A stretch of DNA of 64,000 bases from NCBI RefSeq assembly GCF_014171595.1, contig NZ_CP050451.1, forward strand, positions 1,240,001 to 1,304,000, in the 5' to 3' direction. The notes under the pieces are model-generated. The model searched no databases, was not told the DNA's origin, and worked only from the letters and a program-made list of their open reading frames with translations. Source of the stretch: Massilia sp. Se16.2.3. Its GTDB lineage: Bacteria; Pseudomonadota; Gammaproteobacteria; Burkholderiales; Burkholderiaceae_D. Position numbers and translations under genes: made by a program. This document shows positions 29,276-37,937 of the stretch, in pieces. How positions within the stretch are numbered: position 1 is the first letter of the stretch; every line of letters begins with the position of its first letter.

Positions 29276-30219
29276 ACCCTGCCGGCAATGCGGTAGGCGC
29301 GGTCGCAACGGTCGTCTATGGCGAAGCCCTGGTCGACGACTTCGCCACCGAGCAGGTCGTCGGCGGCGCGCCTTTCAATGTGGCGCGCCACCTGGCCGCC
29401 TTCATGGCGCCCAGCCTGATGATCACGCGCGTCGGCAACGACCGCAACGGCGACATCATCCGCGCCGAATTCGAGCGCTTTGCCATGTCGCAGGCCGGCC
29501 TTCAGGTGGATGCGATCGAAGAAACCGGCCGCGTGCTGGTCGAGCGCACCCCGAAAGGCCACCGCTTCGTCATCGTGCCGCACCAGGCCTACGATGTCAT
29601 CGAACCCGAGGCGGCGCTGGCGGCCATGGCGGGCCTCAGCCCGGACACGATCTATTTCGGCACGCTCGCCCAGCGCGGCGAGCGCTCGCGCAGCGCGCTC
29701 AGGACGGTGCTGGCGGCCAGCGCTGCCACCCGCTTCCTTGACCTGAACCTGCGCGACGGCCAGGTCGAGCGCCGCGTCGTGCTCGATTCGCTGCATGCGG
29801 CCGACATCGCCAAGCTCAACGAGGAAGAATTGCAGACGCTGCTCGAGTGGACTTTCCAGTACGGGCCAGGCGACCCTCCGCTGGCACCGGGCGACACGCG
29901 CTCGGCCTGCGCCGCACTGGTAAAAATGTTCGGCCTGCAGGCGATGGTCGTCACGCTCGGCCACCGCGGCTCGGTCTATTTCGGCGCCGACGGCAGCACG
30001 GTCGACACCCGCGACACCCCGGCGCCGCCCTATGTCATCGACACGGTGGGCGCAGGCGACGCCTTTTCCGCCATTTTCCTGCTGGGCCGCCTGCGCGGCT
30101 GGCCGCTCGAACGCACGCTGGCACGCGCCAACGCCTTTGCCGGCGCCATCTGCGCCATCCCCGGCGCCGTCCCGCGCGACCTGGGCTTCTACGACGGCTG
30201 GGTAGCGCGCTGGCGGTAA
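29272..30219 (+). CDS. PfkB-family carbohydrate kinase (fructokinase-like)
   Basis: 315 aa. ATP-dependent sugar kinase of the ribokinase fold. N-terminal GEALVDDF...GGAPFNVARHL is the first substrate-binding signature, and DTVGAGDAFSAIFLLG carries the catalytic Asp and anion hole. It resembles fructokinases, but other sugars or nucleosides cannot be excluded. It overlaps the GST stop by 4 nt, an unusual pairing with no obvious shared pathway. Confidence 0.9.
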   Translation: MNPAGNAVGAVATVVYGEALVDDFATEQVVGGAPFNVARHLAAFMAPSLMITRVGNDRNGDIIRAEFERFAMSQAGLQVDAIEETGRVLVERTPKGHRFVIVPHQAYDVIEPEAALAAMAGLSPDTIYFGTLAQRGERSRSALRTVLAASAATRFLDLNLRDGQVERRVVLDSLHAADIAKLNEEELQTLLEWTFQYGPGDPPLAPGDTRSACAALVKMFGLQAMVVTLGHRGSVYFGADGSTVDTRDTPAPPYVIDTVGAGDAFSAIFLLGRLRGWPLERTLARANAFAGAICAIPGAVPRDLGFYDGWVARWR

Positions 30220-30233
30220 AACGGTGATCGGAG

Positions 30234-30310
30234 TAACGTAGCGTGGACGGGTTTCCCGTCCACGCGTTCAATCCCCGTATGCATCAATGCGAGGTTTCGC
30301 GGGCCGGTTG
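30234..30310. repeat. Second dispersed repeat family, copy 2
   Basis: Perfect 11-bp stem GCGTGGACGGG / CCCGTCCACGC with a 3-nt loop (30241-30265), then GCGTTCAAT...ATGCGAGGTTTCG. It matches the block at 8739-8834 in order and length. Confidence 0.65.
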
Positions 30311-30349
30311 AGCATCTGAAGGCGTGAAGGGCGCGCGTCGTTCGGCGTT

Positions 30350-30495
30350 GTAGGGTGGGCGCCCCGTGCCCACGCAGTGCGGACGTCGGGACTCCAATGG
30401 CATGGACGCTTTTCTTCGATGACAGGTCAGCGATCCATGTCGTCTGTACGGCATTTTGTGCTTTCACGGCGTGGGCCCGGGGCGCCCACCCTACG
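30350..30495. repeat. Inverted pair of REP-like palindromes
   Basis: A forward copy 30350-30375 and a reverse copy 30469-30495 enclose ~93 bp. The right copy abuts the stop codon of the GDT1-type gene at 30497. With the 30234-30310 repeat this fills the 277-bp convergent gap. Confidence 0.8.
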
Positions 30496-30496
30496 T

Positions 30497-31072
30497 TCAG
30501 AACCCGAAGCTCTCGCCCATCCCCAGCAGCGTCGCAATTCCCAGCCCCGCGAAAATCAGCGCCGCGATCCCGTGCACCAGCGTCAGCGGAATCCGGTTGG
30601 CGATGCGCTCGCCGAAATACACGGCCGGCACGTTCGCCAGCATCATGCCGAAGGTGGTGCCGGCGACGACCCAGGCCATCTCGGTGTAGCGCGCCGCCAG
30701 GGCCACGGTGGCCACCTGCGTCTTGTCTCCCATCTCGGCGATGAAGAACGCGAGCACGGTCGTGGTGAACACGCCGAATTTCGCCAGCGAAGCTTCGGTC
30801 TCGTCGATTTCGTCGGGAATCATGGTCCACACCGCCATGCCGAGGAAGGACAGGCCCAGCACCCAGCGCATCACCTGGGGCCCGAGCAGCTCGCTGACGA
30901 GGGCGCCGACGGCGGCGGCAAAGGCGTGGTTCAGGAGCGTCGCGACAAAGATGCCGCAGACGATGGGCAGCGGCCGGCGAAAGCGGGCGGCGAGCAAAAA
31001 GGCGAGGAGCTGCGTCTTGTCGCCGATTTCGGCGAGGGCGACGATGCCGGTTGCGACCAGAAAGGCATCCAT
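30497..31072 (-). CDS. GDT1/TMEM165 (UPF0016) family cation exporter, probably Mn2+
   Basis: 191 aa with six hydrophobic segments. The two family motifs E-x-G-D-K-T appear as EIGDKT near residue 15 and EMGDKT near 115, one per three-helix half. Bacterial relatives export manganese; that is knowledge of the family and is not read from this sequence. A TATGAT -10-like box lies upstream. I looked for a yybP-ykoY manganese riboswitch and found no convincing core. Divergent from the M1 peptidase gene. Confidence 0.9.
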   Translation of the reverse strand: MDAFLVATGIVALAEIGDKTQLLAFLLAARFRRPLPIVCGIFVATLLNHAFAAAVGALVSELLGPQVMRWVLGLSFLGMAVWTMIPDEIDETEASLAKFGVFTTTVLAFFIAEMGDKTQVATVALAARYTEMAWVVAGTTFGMMLANVPAVYFGERIANRIPLTLVHGIAALIFAGLGIATLLGMGESFGF

Positions 31073-31129
31073 AGTACTGCTGGCAAAGGGCGGATCATAA
31101 CAGACTCGCCTACGCGAACCGCCCAGGCA

Positions 31130-31160
31130 CGCGGCCGGGACTCGCTTTCGCCCGGCCGCG
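31130..31160. promoter_or_regulatory. Strong hairpin in the divergent promoter region
   Basis: A perfect 10-bp stem CGCGGCCGGG / CCCGGCCGCG with an 11-nt loop between the GDT1-type gene and the M1 peptidase gene. No T run, so it is not a terminator. It could be a regulator site or simple GC-rich symmetry. Confidence 0.5.
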
Positions 31161-31215
31161 GGAAGTGCTATTCTGCTCGCGCCCTTCCGGCCCAGCCATT
31201 CACAGCGACGATCCA

Positions 31216-33072
31216 ATGCACACCCGACCCCTCCTGCGCGCCAGCCTGTGCGCCATCCTCGGCGCAGCCGGCGGCAGCGCCTTCGCCGGCGACCCCCTGA
31301 GCTATGCCAATATCGACCAGGTGCGCACGCGCGCCCTCCACCTCGACCTGAAAGCCGACTTCACGAAGAAGACCCTGTCCGGACACGCCGAGCTGACGCT
31401 CGACTGGCTCGACAAGACCGCGCGCCGGCTCGACCTCGACACGCGCGAACTGACGATCGCGAAGATCGAAGCCCAGGACGCGCGCGGGCGCTGGGCGCCG
31501 GTGAAGTATGCGCTCGACGCCTTCGACTCCGAAAAAGGCCAGGCCCTGCACATCGACCTCGCCACCCAGGCGCCGAAGGTGCGTATTTACTACCGCACCG
31601 CGCCCACCGCCAGCGCCCTGCAGTGGCTGACCCCGGCGCAAACCCTGTCGGGCAAGCGCCCCTTCATGTTCAGCCAGTCGGAAACGATCAACGCGCGCTC
31701 CTGGGTGCCGGTGCAGGACACGCCCTCGATGCGCTTCACCTACACGGCGCGCATCCAGGCCCCGACCGGCCTGCGCGTCGTGATGAGCGCCGATAACGAC
31801 CCGAAGGCTACCGGCAAAGGCGGCTGGAAGTTCAACATGCCGCAGCCGATTCCCTCCTACCTGCTGGCGATCGGCATCGGCGAGCTGGAGGCGCGCACCC
31901 TGGGCGGGCGCACCGGCGTCTACGCCGAGCCGGGCCGCATCGGCGCCGCAGCCTACGAATTCGCCGACACCGAGAAGATGGTCGCCGCCGCCGAATCGCT
32001 GTACGGTCCGTATCGCTGGGGGCGCTACGACATGCTGGTGTTGCCGCCTTCGTTCCCGATCGGCGGCATGGAAAACCCGCGCCTGACCTTCCTCACCCCG
32101 ACCATGATCGCGGGCGACCGCAGCCTGGTCGACCTGATTGCCCATGAACTGGCGCACAGCTGGTCGGGCAACCTGGTGACCAACGCTTCGTGGAAGCACT
32201 GGTGGCTCAACGAAGGATTTACCACCTATGTGACGACGCGCATCCTGGAAGTGCTGTACGGCGAGGAAGTGGCGACCATGAACCTGCAGCTCGAGCAGGA
32301 AGAGGCGATCGAATCGCTGAAGGACATCCCGCAAGCGAAGCAGGCGCTGCTCACGCGCGACCCCGATACGGGGTCAAGCACCTACACCGATGAAGGCCTG
32401 GCTTACCCGAAAGGCGCCTGGCTGCTGCGCACCCTCGAGGGGCGCGCCGGCCGCGCCGTGTTCGACCCTTTCCTGCGTGGCTGGTTCGACAGGCATGCCT
32501 TCCAGAGCGTGACGACCGAGCAGTTCGTGGCCTACCTGCGCAGCAATCTGCTGGCGCAGCACCCCGAGGTGATGAGCGAAGCGGAACTGGGCGAGTGGCT
32601 GCACGGCGCCGGCATTCCGGCGGGCGCGCAGCACGCGAAGTCGCAGCGCCTGGTGGCGCTGGATGCGACCACCACCGCCTGGCTGAAGGGCGAGCTGACG
32701 ACCGCGCAGCTCGACACGAAAGCCTGGACGGCGCTGGAGTGGATGAAGTTCCTGAACGATATCGACAAGGAGGCGGACAAGGCGCGCCTGCAGCAGCTCG
32801 ACGCGGCTTTCGGCCTGGCGAAAAGCAGCAACGACGAAGTGGCCTTCCGCTTCCACCGCGCCGCCATCCACGCCGGCTACCGCGAAGTGCGTCCGCAGCT
32901 GCAAGCCTTCCTGATGCGCGTCGGCCGCCAGAAGTTCGTGGTGCCGCTGTACACGGCGCTGCGCGCGAACCTTGACGACCGCGCCTGGGCCGAGAACCTC
33001 TACAAATCTGCGCGCGAGCGCTATCACCCCGAAACGCAAACCAGCGTCGACAAGCTCATAAGGCAGCGTTGA
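31216..33072 (+). CDS. M1-family metallopeptidase (leukotriene A4 hydrolase-like)
   Basis: 618 aa from ATG 31216. Signal peptide MHTRPLLRASLCAILGAAGG, so it is probably periplasmic. An N-terminal beta domain is followed by the exopeptidase motif GGMENPRLTF and the zinc site HELAHSWSGN with NEG 18 residues on (H-E-x2-H-x18-E). The C-terminal helical domain (about 470-618) is of the leukotriene-A4-hydrolase type. Removes N-terminal amino acids from peptides. Single gene. Confidence 0.93.
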   Translation: MHTRPLLRASLCAILGAAGGSAFAGDPLSYANIDQVRTRALHLDLKADFTKKTLSGHAELTLDWLDKTARRLDLDTRELTIAKIEAQDARGRWAPVKYALDAFDSEKGQALHIDLATQAPKVRIYYRTAPTASALQWLTPAQTLSGKRPFMFSQSETINARSWVPVQDTPSMRFTYTARIQAPTGLRVVMSADNDPKATGKGGWKFNMPQPIPSYLLAIGIGELEARTLGGRTGVYAEPGRIGAAAYEFADTEKMVAAAESLYGPYRWGRYDMLVLPPSFPIGGMENPRLTFLTPTMIAGDRSLVDLIAHELAHSWSGNLVTNASWKHWWLNEGFTTYVTTRILEVLYGEEVATMNLQLEQEEAIESLKDIPQAKQALLTRDPDTGSSTYTDEGLAYPKGAWLLRTLEGRAGRAVFDPFLRGWFDRHAFQSVTTEQFVAYLRSNLLAQHPEVMSEAELGEWLHGAGIPAGAQHAKSQRLVALDATTTAWLKGELTTAQLDTKAWTALEWMKFLNDIDKEADKARLQQLDAAFGLAKSSNDEVAFRFHRAAIHAGYREVRPQLQAFLMRVGRQKFVVPLYTALRANLDDRAWAENLYKSARERYHPETQTSVDKLIRQR

Positions 33073-33094
33073 CAAACCTACTGCGCGTCGGATC

Positions 33095-33146
33095 TTTGGC
33101 CTGCGATGCTCGCTGTACGCTTGTACAGCTGCGCTTCTCGGCCAAA
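33095..33146. repeat. 52-bp interrupted palindrome
   Basis: Outer arms TTTGGCC / GGCCAAA and inner arms GCTGTAC / GTACAGC around a 4-nt loop, with partly symmetric text between. It fills most of the 166-bp gap and is followed by short GCTGCGATGC echoes. It can form a cruciform or long RNA hairpin. Confidence 0.75.
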
Positions 33147-33238
33147 CCTCCTTCCGCTCGCTACGGTTTCTCAACGCTGCGATGCGCTAACAAGATTCAA
33201 ACGAAGGTCGAACCGACCGAAAGCAAAGGAAATCAAGA

Positions 33239-34873
33239 GTGCAACACATGAAACGCATTGCAGCCGCGATCCTGATCGCGTTTTCCAGCGCCGGCGCCAA
33301 CGCTTGGGCCGAGACACCGGCGGCCCCCGCGGCCGAACCGGCCGTCGCATCGAGCTTCGACCTCGAGCAGGACGTCACCCGCGTGATGAAAGCCTTCGAC
33401 GTGCCGGGCATCGCGATCGCCATCGTCAAGGACGGGCAGGTCGTGGCCGCGCAGGGCTTCGGCGTGCGCAAGCTCGGCGAGCCGGCCAGGGTCGACGGCC
33501 AGACCCTGTTCGAGATCGCCTCGAACTCGAAGGCCTTCACGGCAGCGGCCCTGGCGATGCTGGTCGACGAAGGCAAGCTGAAGTGGGACGACCCGGTCGT
33601 GAAACACCTGCCGGACTTCCAGATGTACGACGCCTACGTGACGCGCGAGATGACGGTGCGCGACCTGCTGACCCACCGCAGTGGCCTCGGACTCGGTGCC
33701 GGCGACCTGCTGTGGTGGCCGACCACGACCTTCACCACCGACGAGATCATCGAGCGCCTCCGCTACATCAAGCCGGCCACGAGTTTCCGCAGCAGCTATG
33801 CCTACGACAATCTGCTGTACATCGTGGCGGGCAAGATCATCGCCCAGAAGTCGGGACAATCCTGGGGCGATACCGTGCGCGAGCGCATCCTCAACCCCAT
33901 CGGCATGACCGGTACCACTACCAGCCTGGCGGAAAACGCTGGCAAGCCAAATGCGTCGAACGCGCACAGCAAGATCAACGACAAAATCGCCGCCGTCAAA
34001 TCGATGCCGGTGGCGAATGCGGTCGGCGCGGTGGGCATCAACACGAATGCCGAGGACATCGCGCGCTGGATGAAGGTGTTGCTCGATGGCGGCGTGGTGG
34101 AAGGCAAGCAGGGCGCGGACGGCAAACCGCTCCGCTTGTGGAGCGAAGCGCAGTCGCGCGAGATGTGGACGGCGCAGACGCCGATGAAGATCAACACGCC
34201 GAAGCCGCCGCTGGCTGCGACCAAGCCGAATTTCTATGCCTACGGCCTGGGCTTCCAGCTGCGCGACTACCGTGGCCAGCTGGTGGCCATGCACGGCGGC
34301 GCGCTGCAGGGCTTCTATTCGCGCGTGCTGCTGGTGCCGGAATCGAAGCTGGGCATCGCGATCCTCACCAATGCGGAGAGCGGCGGTTCGCTGAGCGCGC
34401 TGCAGTATCGCCTGCTCGACCAGTACATGAGCGGATCGACGCCGACCGACTGGATCAAGCTGGTCGCGGATATCGAAGACGAGATGCATGCCAAGGAGCT
34501 GGCACGCCTGAAGGGAGAGTCGAAGACCCGTGCGGCGGCATCGAAACCGTCGCTTCCGCTGGCGTCCTACGAAGGCCAGTACCAGGATCCGTGGTACGGC
34601 ACCGCCACCGTCAAGCGCAATGGCAGCAAGCTGACGATGTCGTTCTCGCGCACGCCGGACCTGACCGGCGAGATGGAGCACTACCAGCACGACACCTTCA
34701 TCGTGCGCTGGAAGGAGCGTAACTTCAACGCCGACTCGTATGCCACCTTCTCGCTCGACCACGACGGCAGTATCGCGAGCATGAAGATGAAGGCGGTGTC
34801 GACCGAGACCGACTTCAGCTACGACTTCCATGATCTGCTGTTCACGCCGGTGAAGGCGAAAGAGAAGCAATAA
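33239..34873 (+). CDS. Exported beta-lactamase-fold serine hydrolase with DUF3471-like C-terminus
   Basis: 544 aa. GTG start at 33239 has AAAGGA 8 nt upstream; an ATG nine bases later has a poorer site. Signal peptide through about residue 25 (ANAWA). Class-C-like catalytic set: SNSK (nucleophile Ser and Lys, near 95), YDN in SYAYDNLLYIVAG, and HGG in place of KTG. After ~430 a smaller beta domain begins at YEGQYQDPWYGTATV. A role as peptidase or esterase in the periplasm is inferred; resistance to beta-lactams should not be assumed. Complete and unbroken. Confidence 0.92.
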   Translation: MQHMKRIAAAILIAFSSAGANAWAETPAAPAAEPAVASSFDLEQDVTRVMKAFDVPGIAIAIVKDGQVVAAQGFGVRKLGEPARVDGQTLFEIASNSKAFTAAALAMLVDEGKLKWDDPVVKHLPDFQMYDAYVTREMTVRDLLTHRSGLGLGAGDLLWWPTTTFTTDEIIERLRYIKPATSFRSSYAYDNLLYIVAGKIIAQKSGQSWGDTVRERILNPIGMTGTTTSLAENAGKPNASNAHSKINDKIAAVKSMPVANAVGAVGINTNAEDIARWMKVLLDGGVVEGKQGADGKPLRLWSEAQSREMWTAQTPMKINTPKPPLAATKPNFYAYGLGFQLRDYRGQLVAMHGGALQGFYSRVLLVPESKLGIAILTNAESGGSLSALQYRLLDQYMSGSTPTDWIKLVADIEDEMHAKELARLKGESKTRAAASKPSLPLASYEGQYQDPWYGTATVKRNGSKLTMSFSRTPDLTGEMEHYQHDTFIVRWKERNFNADSYATFSLDHDGSIASMKMKAVSTETDFSYDFHDLLFTPVKAKEKQ

Positions 34874-34879
34874 CGAAAA

Positions 34880-34896
34880 CGGGGCCGCTGGCCCCG
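34880..34896 (+). terminator. Short hairpin after the serine hydrolase
   Basis: Stem CGGGGCC / GGCCCCG with a 3-nt loop, followed by ATTATTG. A weak U-tract, so termination is uncertain. Confidence 0.55.
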
Positions 34897-34917
34897 ATTA
34901 TTGCGAACGCCCTTGAT

Positions 34918-35085
34918 GTAGGGTGGGCGCCCCGTGCCCACGCTGTAGGGTACGCAAAGCGATCGATATTGCCACGGCGCCGGTACAAGGTGACGATGTA
35001 CCGCGTGGGCACAGGGCGCCCACCCTACGATTCCAACGTTGGCGGTGACCGGAGGCCGTAGGGTGGGCGCCCCGTGCCCACGCGG
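34918..35085. repeat. Three REP-like palindromes
   Basis: Copies at 34918-34943 (forward), 35001-35029 (reverse) and 35057-35085 (forward). They fill the convergent gap up to the methyltransferase stop. Confidence 0.8.
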
Positions 35086-35093
35086 ACCGGCGA

Positions 35094-35891
35094 TTATCGT
35101 TTCACGAACTTCAAAGTCATGCGGTCGCTCTCGCCAATGGCAACGTACTTCTCGCGATCCTTGTCCTTGTTCGCCAGCACCGGCGGCAGCGTCCACACGC
35201 CTTTTTCGTGATCCGCCTTGTCCTTCGGATTGGCGTTGACTTCCGACTTGGCCGCCAGCTTGAAGCCCGCGCTTTCCGCCATCTTGATCACATAGGCCTC
35301 ATGCACGTAGCCGCTCGAGGCCTTGTCGTCCTGCTTCATCGAAGCTGGCAGGCGGTGGTCGACCACGCCCAGCACGCCGCCTGGTTTGAGCACCTTGTAG
35401 ATTTCCTTGAAGGTTTTGGCAACCGCCTCGTCGCCGTTTCCCACCCAGTTGTGCAGGTTGCGGAAGGTGAGGACCATGTCGGCGCTATTGGCCGGGGCGA
35501 TCTCGTAACGGGTCGGCGGCTCGAACACGGCAGGGACGGCCTTGTCGAACAGCGCCGGGTTGGAGTCGAGCTTCTTCCTGAACGCCGCGCCATAGCGCTT
35601 GCCCGGTTCGATCGCCTCGCCCGCGCCGATGTACTTGCCCTTCTCGCGCAGGTAGGGCGCCAGGATCTCGGTGTACCAGCCGCCAGACGGCACCAGCTCG
35701 ACCACCGTCATGTTCGGCTTGATGCCGAAGAAGGTGAGGGTCTCGTAGGGGTGGCGGTATCCGTCGCGCTTGGCGTTGTCGGCGCGGTGCTCGCCGGCGA
35801 TGACGGCTTTCAGGGCGTCGTCGGCGTGGGCGACGCCGGTGGCACCGGCGGCGCTCACGGCCAGCAGCGTGGCCAGGATCAGTCGTTTCAT
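35094..35891 (-). CDS. Exported class I methyltransferase-like protein
   Basis: 265 aa from ATG 35891. Clear signal peptide (MKRLILATLLAVSAAGATGV, AHA cleavage) followed by a Rossmann methyltransferase-like core: motif I VVELVPSGGWYTEILAPYL, a later DMVLTFRNLHNW and LKPGGVLGVVDHR. Exported SAM-enzymes are odd because SAM is cytoplasmic, so the domain may bind something else or act before export. The family is widespread and uncharacterised as far as I know. Confidence 0.85.
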   Translation of the reverse strand: MKRLILATLLAVSAAGATGVAHADDALKAVIAGEHRADNAKRDGYRHPYETLTFFGIKPNMTVVELVPSGGWYTEILAPYLREKGKYIGAGEAIEPGKRYGAAFRKKLDSNPALFDKAVPAVFEPPTRYEIAPANSADMVLTFRNLHNWVGNGDEAVAKTFKEIYKVLKPGGVLGVVDHRLPASMKQDDKASSGYVHEAYVIKMAESAGFKLAAKSEVNANPKDKADHEKGVWTLPPVLANKDKDREKYVAIGESDRMTLKFVKR

Positions 35892-36285
35892 GGGGTCTCC
35901 GTTGGTTGTCTGGCGCCGACCCGGATGGCCGCCGCCGTTGCGCCTGATGATCGAACAAGCAACTTTGCACGTCAAGCGAAGAAGTGCATGGCCTGTCCGT
36001 CCCTTGTCCGCGCGGACAGGCGGACACCCCGCGGACACCCTTGTGCATACCGCCTCCCGCACGTCCTCCAGCGCTGTCACTGCCATGCCACAAGGGGCGT
36101 ATGTACACATTGCGCTGGTACAAAGATTGCCTATTCAAATACTTGAGTTGCTGCTAATGTTGAGCGGTTTGCCGCGCGCATGGGTCTGGCGGCGACCACG
36201 CGTCCTACATATACATATGCGGCACTGCCGGTGTGCGCGCCGCCCCAAGGCAGGTCGAATCAGCAGCTTGAATTCAGGAGACAAC
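35892..36285. promoter_or_regulatory. Divergent promoter region upstream of the TldD/TldE-MoxR locus
   Basis: 394 bp. It contains a GC-rich, partly palindromic stretch (GTCCGCGCGGACAGGCGGAC near 36006) and then AT-richer text with possible promoter elements (TTGCCTATTC near 36126, TAATGTTGAG near 36156). It ends with CAGGAG 5 nt before ATG 36286. I searched for a small peptide-precursor ORF and found none that convinces. Confidence 0.5.
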
Positions 36286-37923
36286 ATGGAACGTCGTACC
36301 TTTCTCAACATCGGCACCGTGGCGTTCGGGTCGATGCTCATCCCGGTGGCCGGACGTGCGATCGCGGCCGAAGAACTGCTGAGCCCGATGGCCGTCGCCG
36401 CCAAGAAGGCGCTGGCCGACACCGCGCTCAACGCCGCCACCAAGGCCGGCGCTTCCTACTGCGACGTGCGCATCGGCCGCTACCTGAACCAGTTCGTCAC
36501 CACGCGCGACCTGAACGTCGAAAACGTCGTCAATACCGAATCGGCCGGCGTCGGCGTGCGCGTGATCTGCAACGGCGCCTATGGCTTTGCCGCCACTTCC
36601 GACATGACGCCGGACGGCATCGCCAACGCGGCGCGCCAGGCAGTCGCGATCGCGAAGGCCAACGCCAGGCTGCAGAGCGAACCGATCCAGCTGGCGCCGG
36701 TGAAGGGCGTGGGCGAGGTGAGCTGGGCGACGCCGATCAAGAAGGACTGGCGCAGCGTGCCGATCAAGGAAAAGGCCGAACTCCTGATCGCCGCCAACAA
36801 GGCCGGCATGGACGGCGGCGCCAACTTCATGCAGTCGATGCTGTTCCAGGTGAACCAGCAGAAGTACTTCGCTTCCACCGACGGTTCCTACATCGACCAG
36901 GACCTGCACCGCCTGTGGGCGCCGATCACCGCCACCGCGGTCGACAAGACCAGCGGCAAATTCCGCTCGCGCAGCGGCCTGGCCGCACCGGTCGGCATGG
37001 GCTACGAATACCTCGACGCCCGCCCGGAGCACAAGATCAAGGCTGCCGGCGGCGTCGCCACGCTCTACACCAAGTCCTACGACATCGTCGAGGATGCGCG
37101 CGCGGCCGGCCGCGACGCCAAGCGCAAGCTGACCGCGAAATCGGTCACCCCGGGCAAGTACGACCTGATGCTCTCGCCGGAGCACCTGTACCTGACGATC
37201 CACGAATCGGTCGGCCACCCGACGGAACTGGACCGCGTGCTGGGCTTTGAGGCCAACTACGCCGGCACCAGCTTCGCCACGCTGGACAAATGGCAGTCGA
37301 AGAAATTCAAGTACGGCTCGCCGATCGTGAACATCGTCGCCGACAAGACCACGCCGGGTTCCCTGGGCGCGGTCGGCTACGACGACGAAGGCGTCAAGAC
37401 CAAAGAGTGGAACATCATCAAGGACGGCATCCTGGTGAACTACCAGGCGACGCGCGACCAGGCCCACATCATCGGCGAGAAGGAGTCGCACGGCTGTTCG
37501 TATGCGGACTCGTGGAGCAACGTGCAGTTCCAGCGCATGCCGAACGTCTCGCTCGCCGCCGGCAAGAAGAAGCTCACCCCGGACGAGATGGTCAAGGACA
37601 TCAAGAAGGGCATCTACATCGTCGGCGAAGGCTCGTTCTCGATCGACCAGCAGCGCTACAATTTCCAGTTCGGCGGCACCCTGTTCTACGAGATCAAGGA
37701 CGGCAAGATCGGCGACATGCTGGAAGACGTGGCCTACCAGGCCAATACCCAGGAATTCTGGAATGCCTGCAGCGCCATCTGCGACGAGCGCGACTGGCGC
37801 ATGGGCGGTTCCTTCTTCGACGGCAAAGGCCAGCCGCCGCAGATCAGCATTGTCTCGCACGGCTCCTCGACCTCGCGCTTCAACGGCATCAACGTGATCA
37901 ATACCGCTCGCAAGATCGGTTAA
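36286..37923 (+). CDS. Tat-exported TldD-family metallopeptidase, paralogue 1
   Basis: 545 aa. N-terminal twin-arginine signal MERRTFLNIGTVAFGSMLIP then AGRAIAAEE, so it is sent folded to the periplasm; E. coli TldD is cytoplasmic. The TldD zinc helix is present as HESVGHPTELD (H-E-x3-H) near residue 306. The C-terminal segment where E. coli TldD has its third zinc ligand (CGKxGQ) reads FFDGKGQP here, with Asp in place of Cys, if my alignment by eye is right. TldD/TldE heterodimers cleave unfolded peptides and mature some RiPPs. First gene of a TldD-TldE-TldD-TldE tandem. Confidence 0.92.
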   Translation: MERRTFLNIGTVAFGSMLIPVAGRAIAAEELLSPMAVAAKKALADTALNAATKAGASYCDVRIGRYLNQFVTTRDLNVENVVNTESAGVGVRVICNGAYGFAATSDMTPDGIANAARQAVAIAKANARLQSEPIQLAPVKGVGEVSWATPIKKDWRSVPIKEKAELLIAANKAGMDGGANFMQSMLFQVNQQKYFASTDGSYIDQDLHRLWAPITATAVDKTSGKFRSRSGLAAPVGMGYEYLDARPEHKIKAAGGVATLYTKSYDIVEDARAAGRDAKRKLTAKSVTPGKYDLMLSPEHLYLTIHESVGHPTELDRVLGFEANYAGTSFATLDKWQSKKFKYGSPIVNIVADKTTPGSLGAVGYDDEGVKTKEWNIIKDGILVNYQATRDQAHIIGEKESHGCSYADSWSNVQFQRMPNVSLAAGKKKLTPDEMVKDIKKGIYIVGEGSFSIDQQRYNFQFGGTLFYEIKDGKIGDMLEDVAYQANTQEFWNACSAICDERDWRMGGSFFDGKGQPPQISIVSHGSSTSRFNGINVINTARKIG

Positions 37924-37937
37924 GGCAGGGAACGCAC

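Noticed and set aside
31073..31215. yybP-ykoY manganese riboswitch upstream of the GDT1-type gene
   Set aside because: Looked for the conserved GGGGAGUAG-type and CUUGCCC-type loops in the expected order; the GC-rich hairpin present does not match them.
35892..36285. Small RiPP precursor gene for the TldD/TldE pairs
   Set aside because: Short open frames exist but have no ribosome binding site, leader-like charge pattern or Cys/Ser/Thr-rich core.
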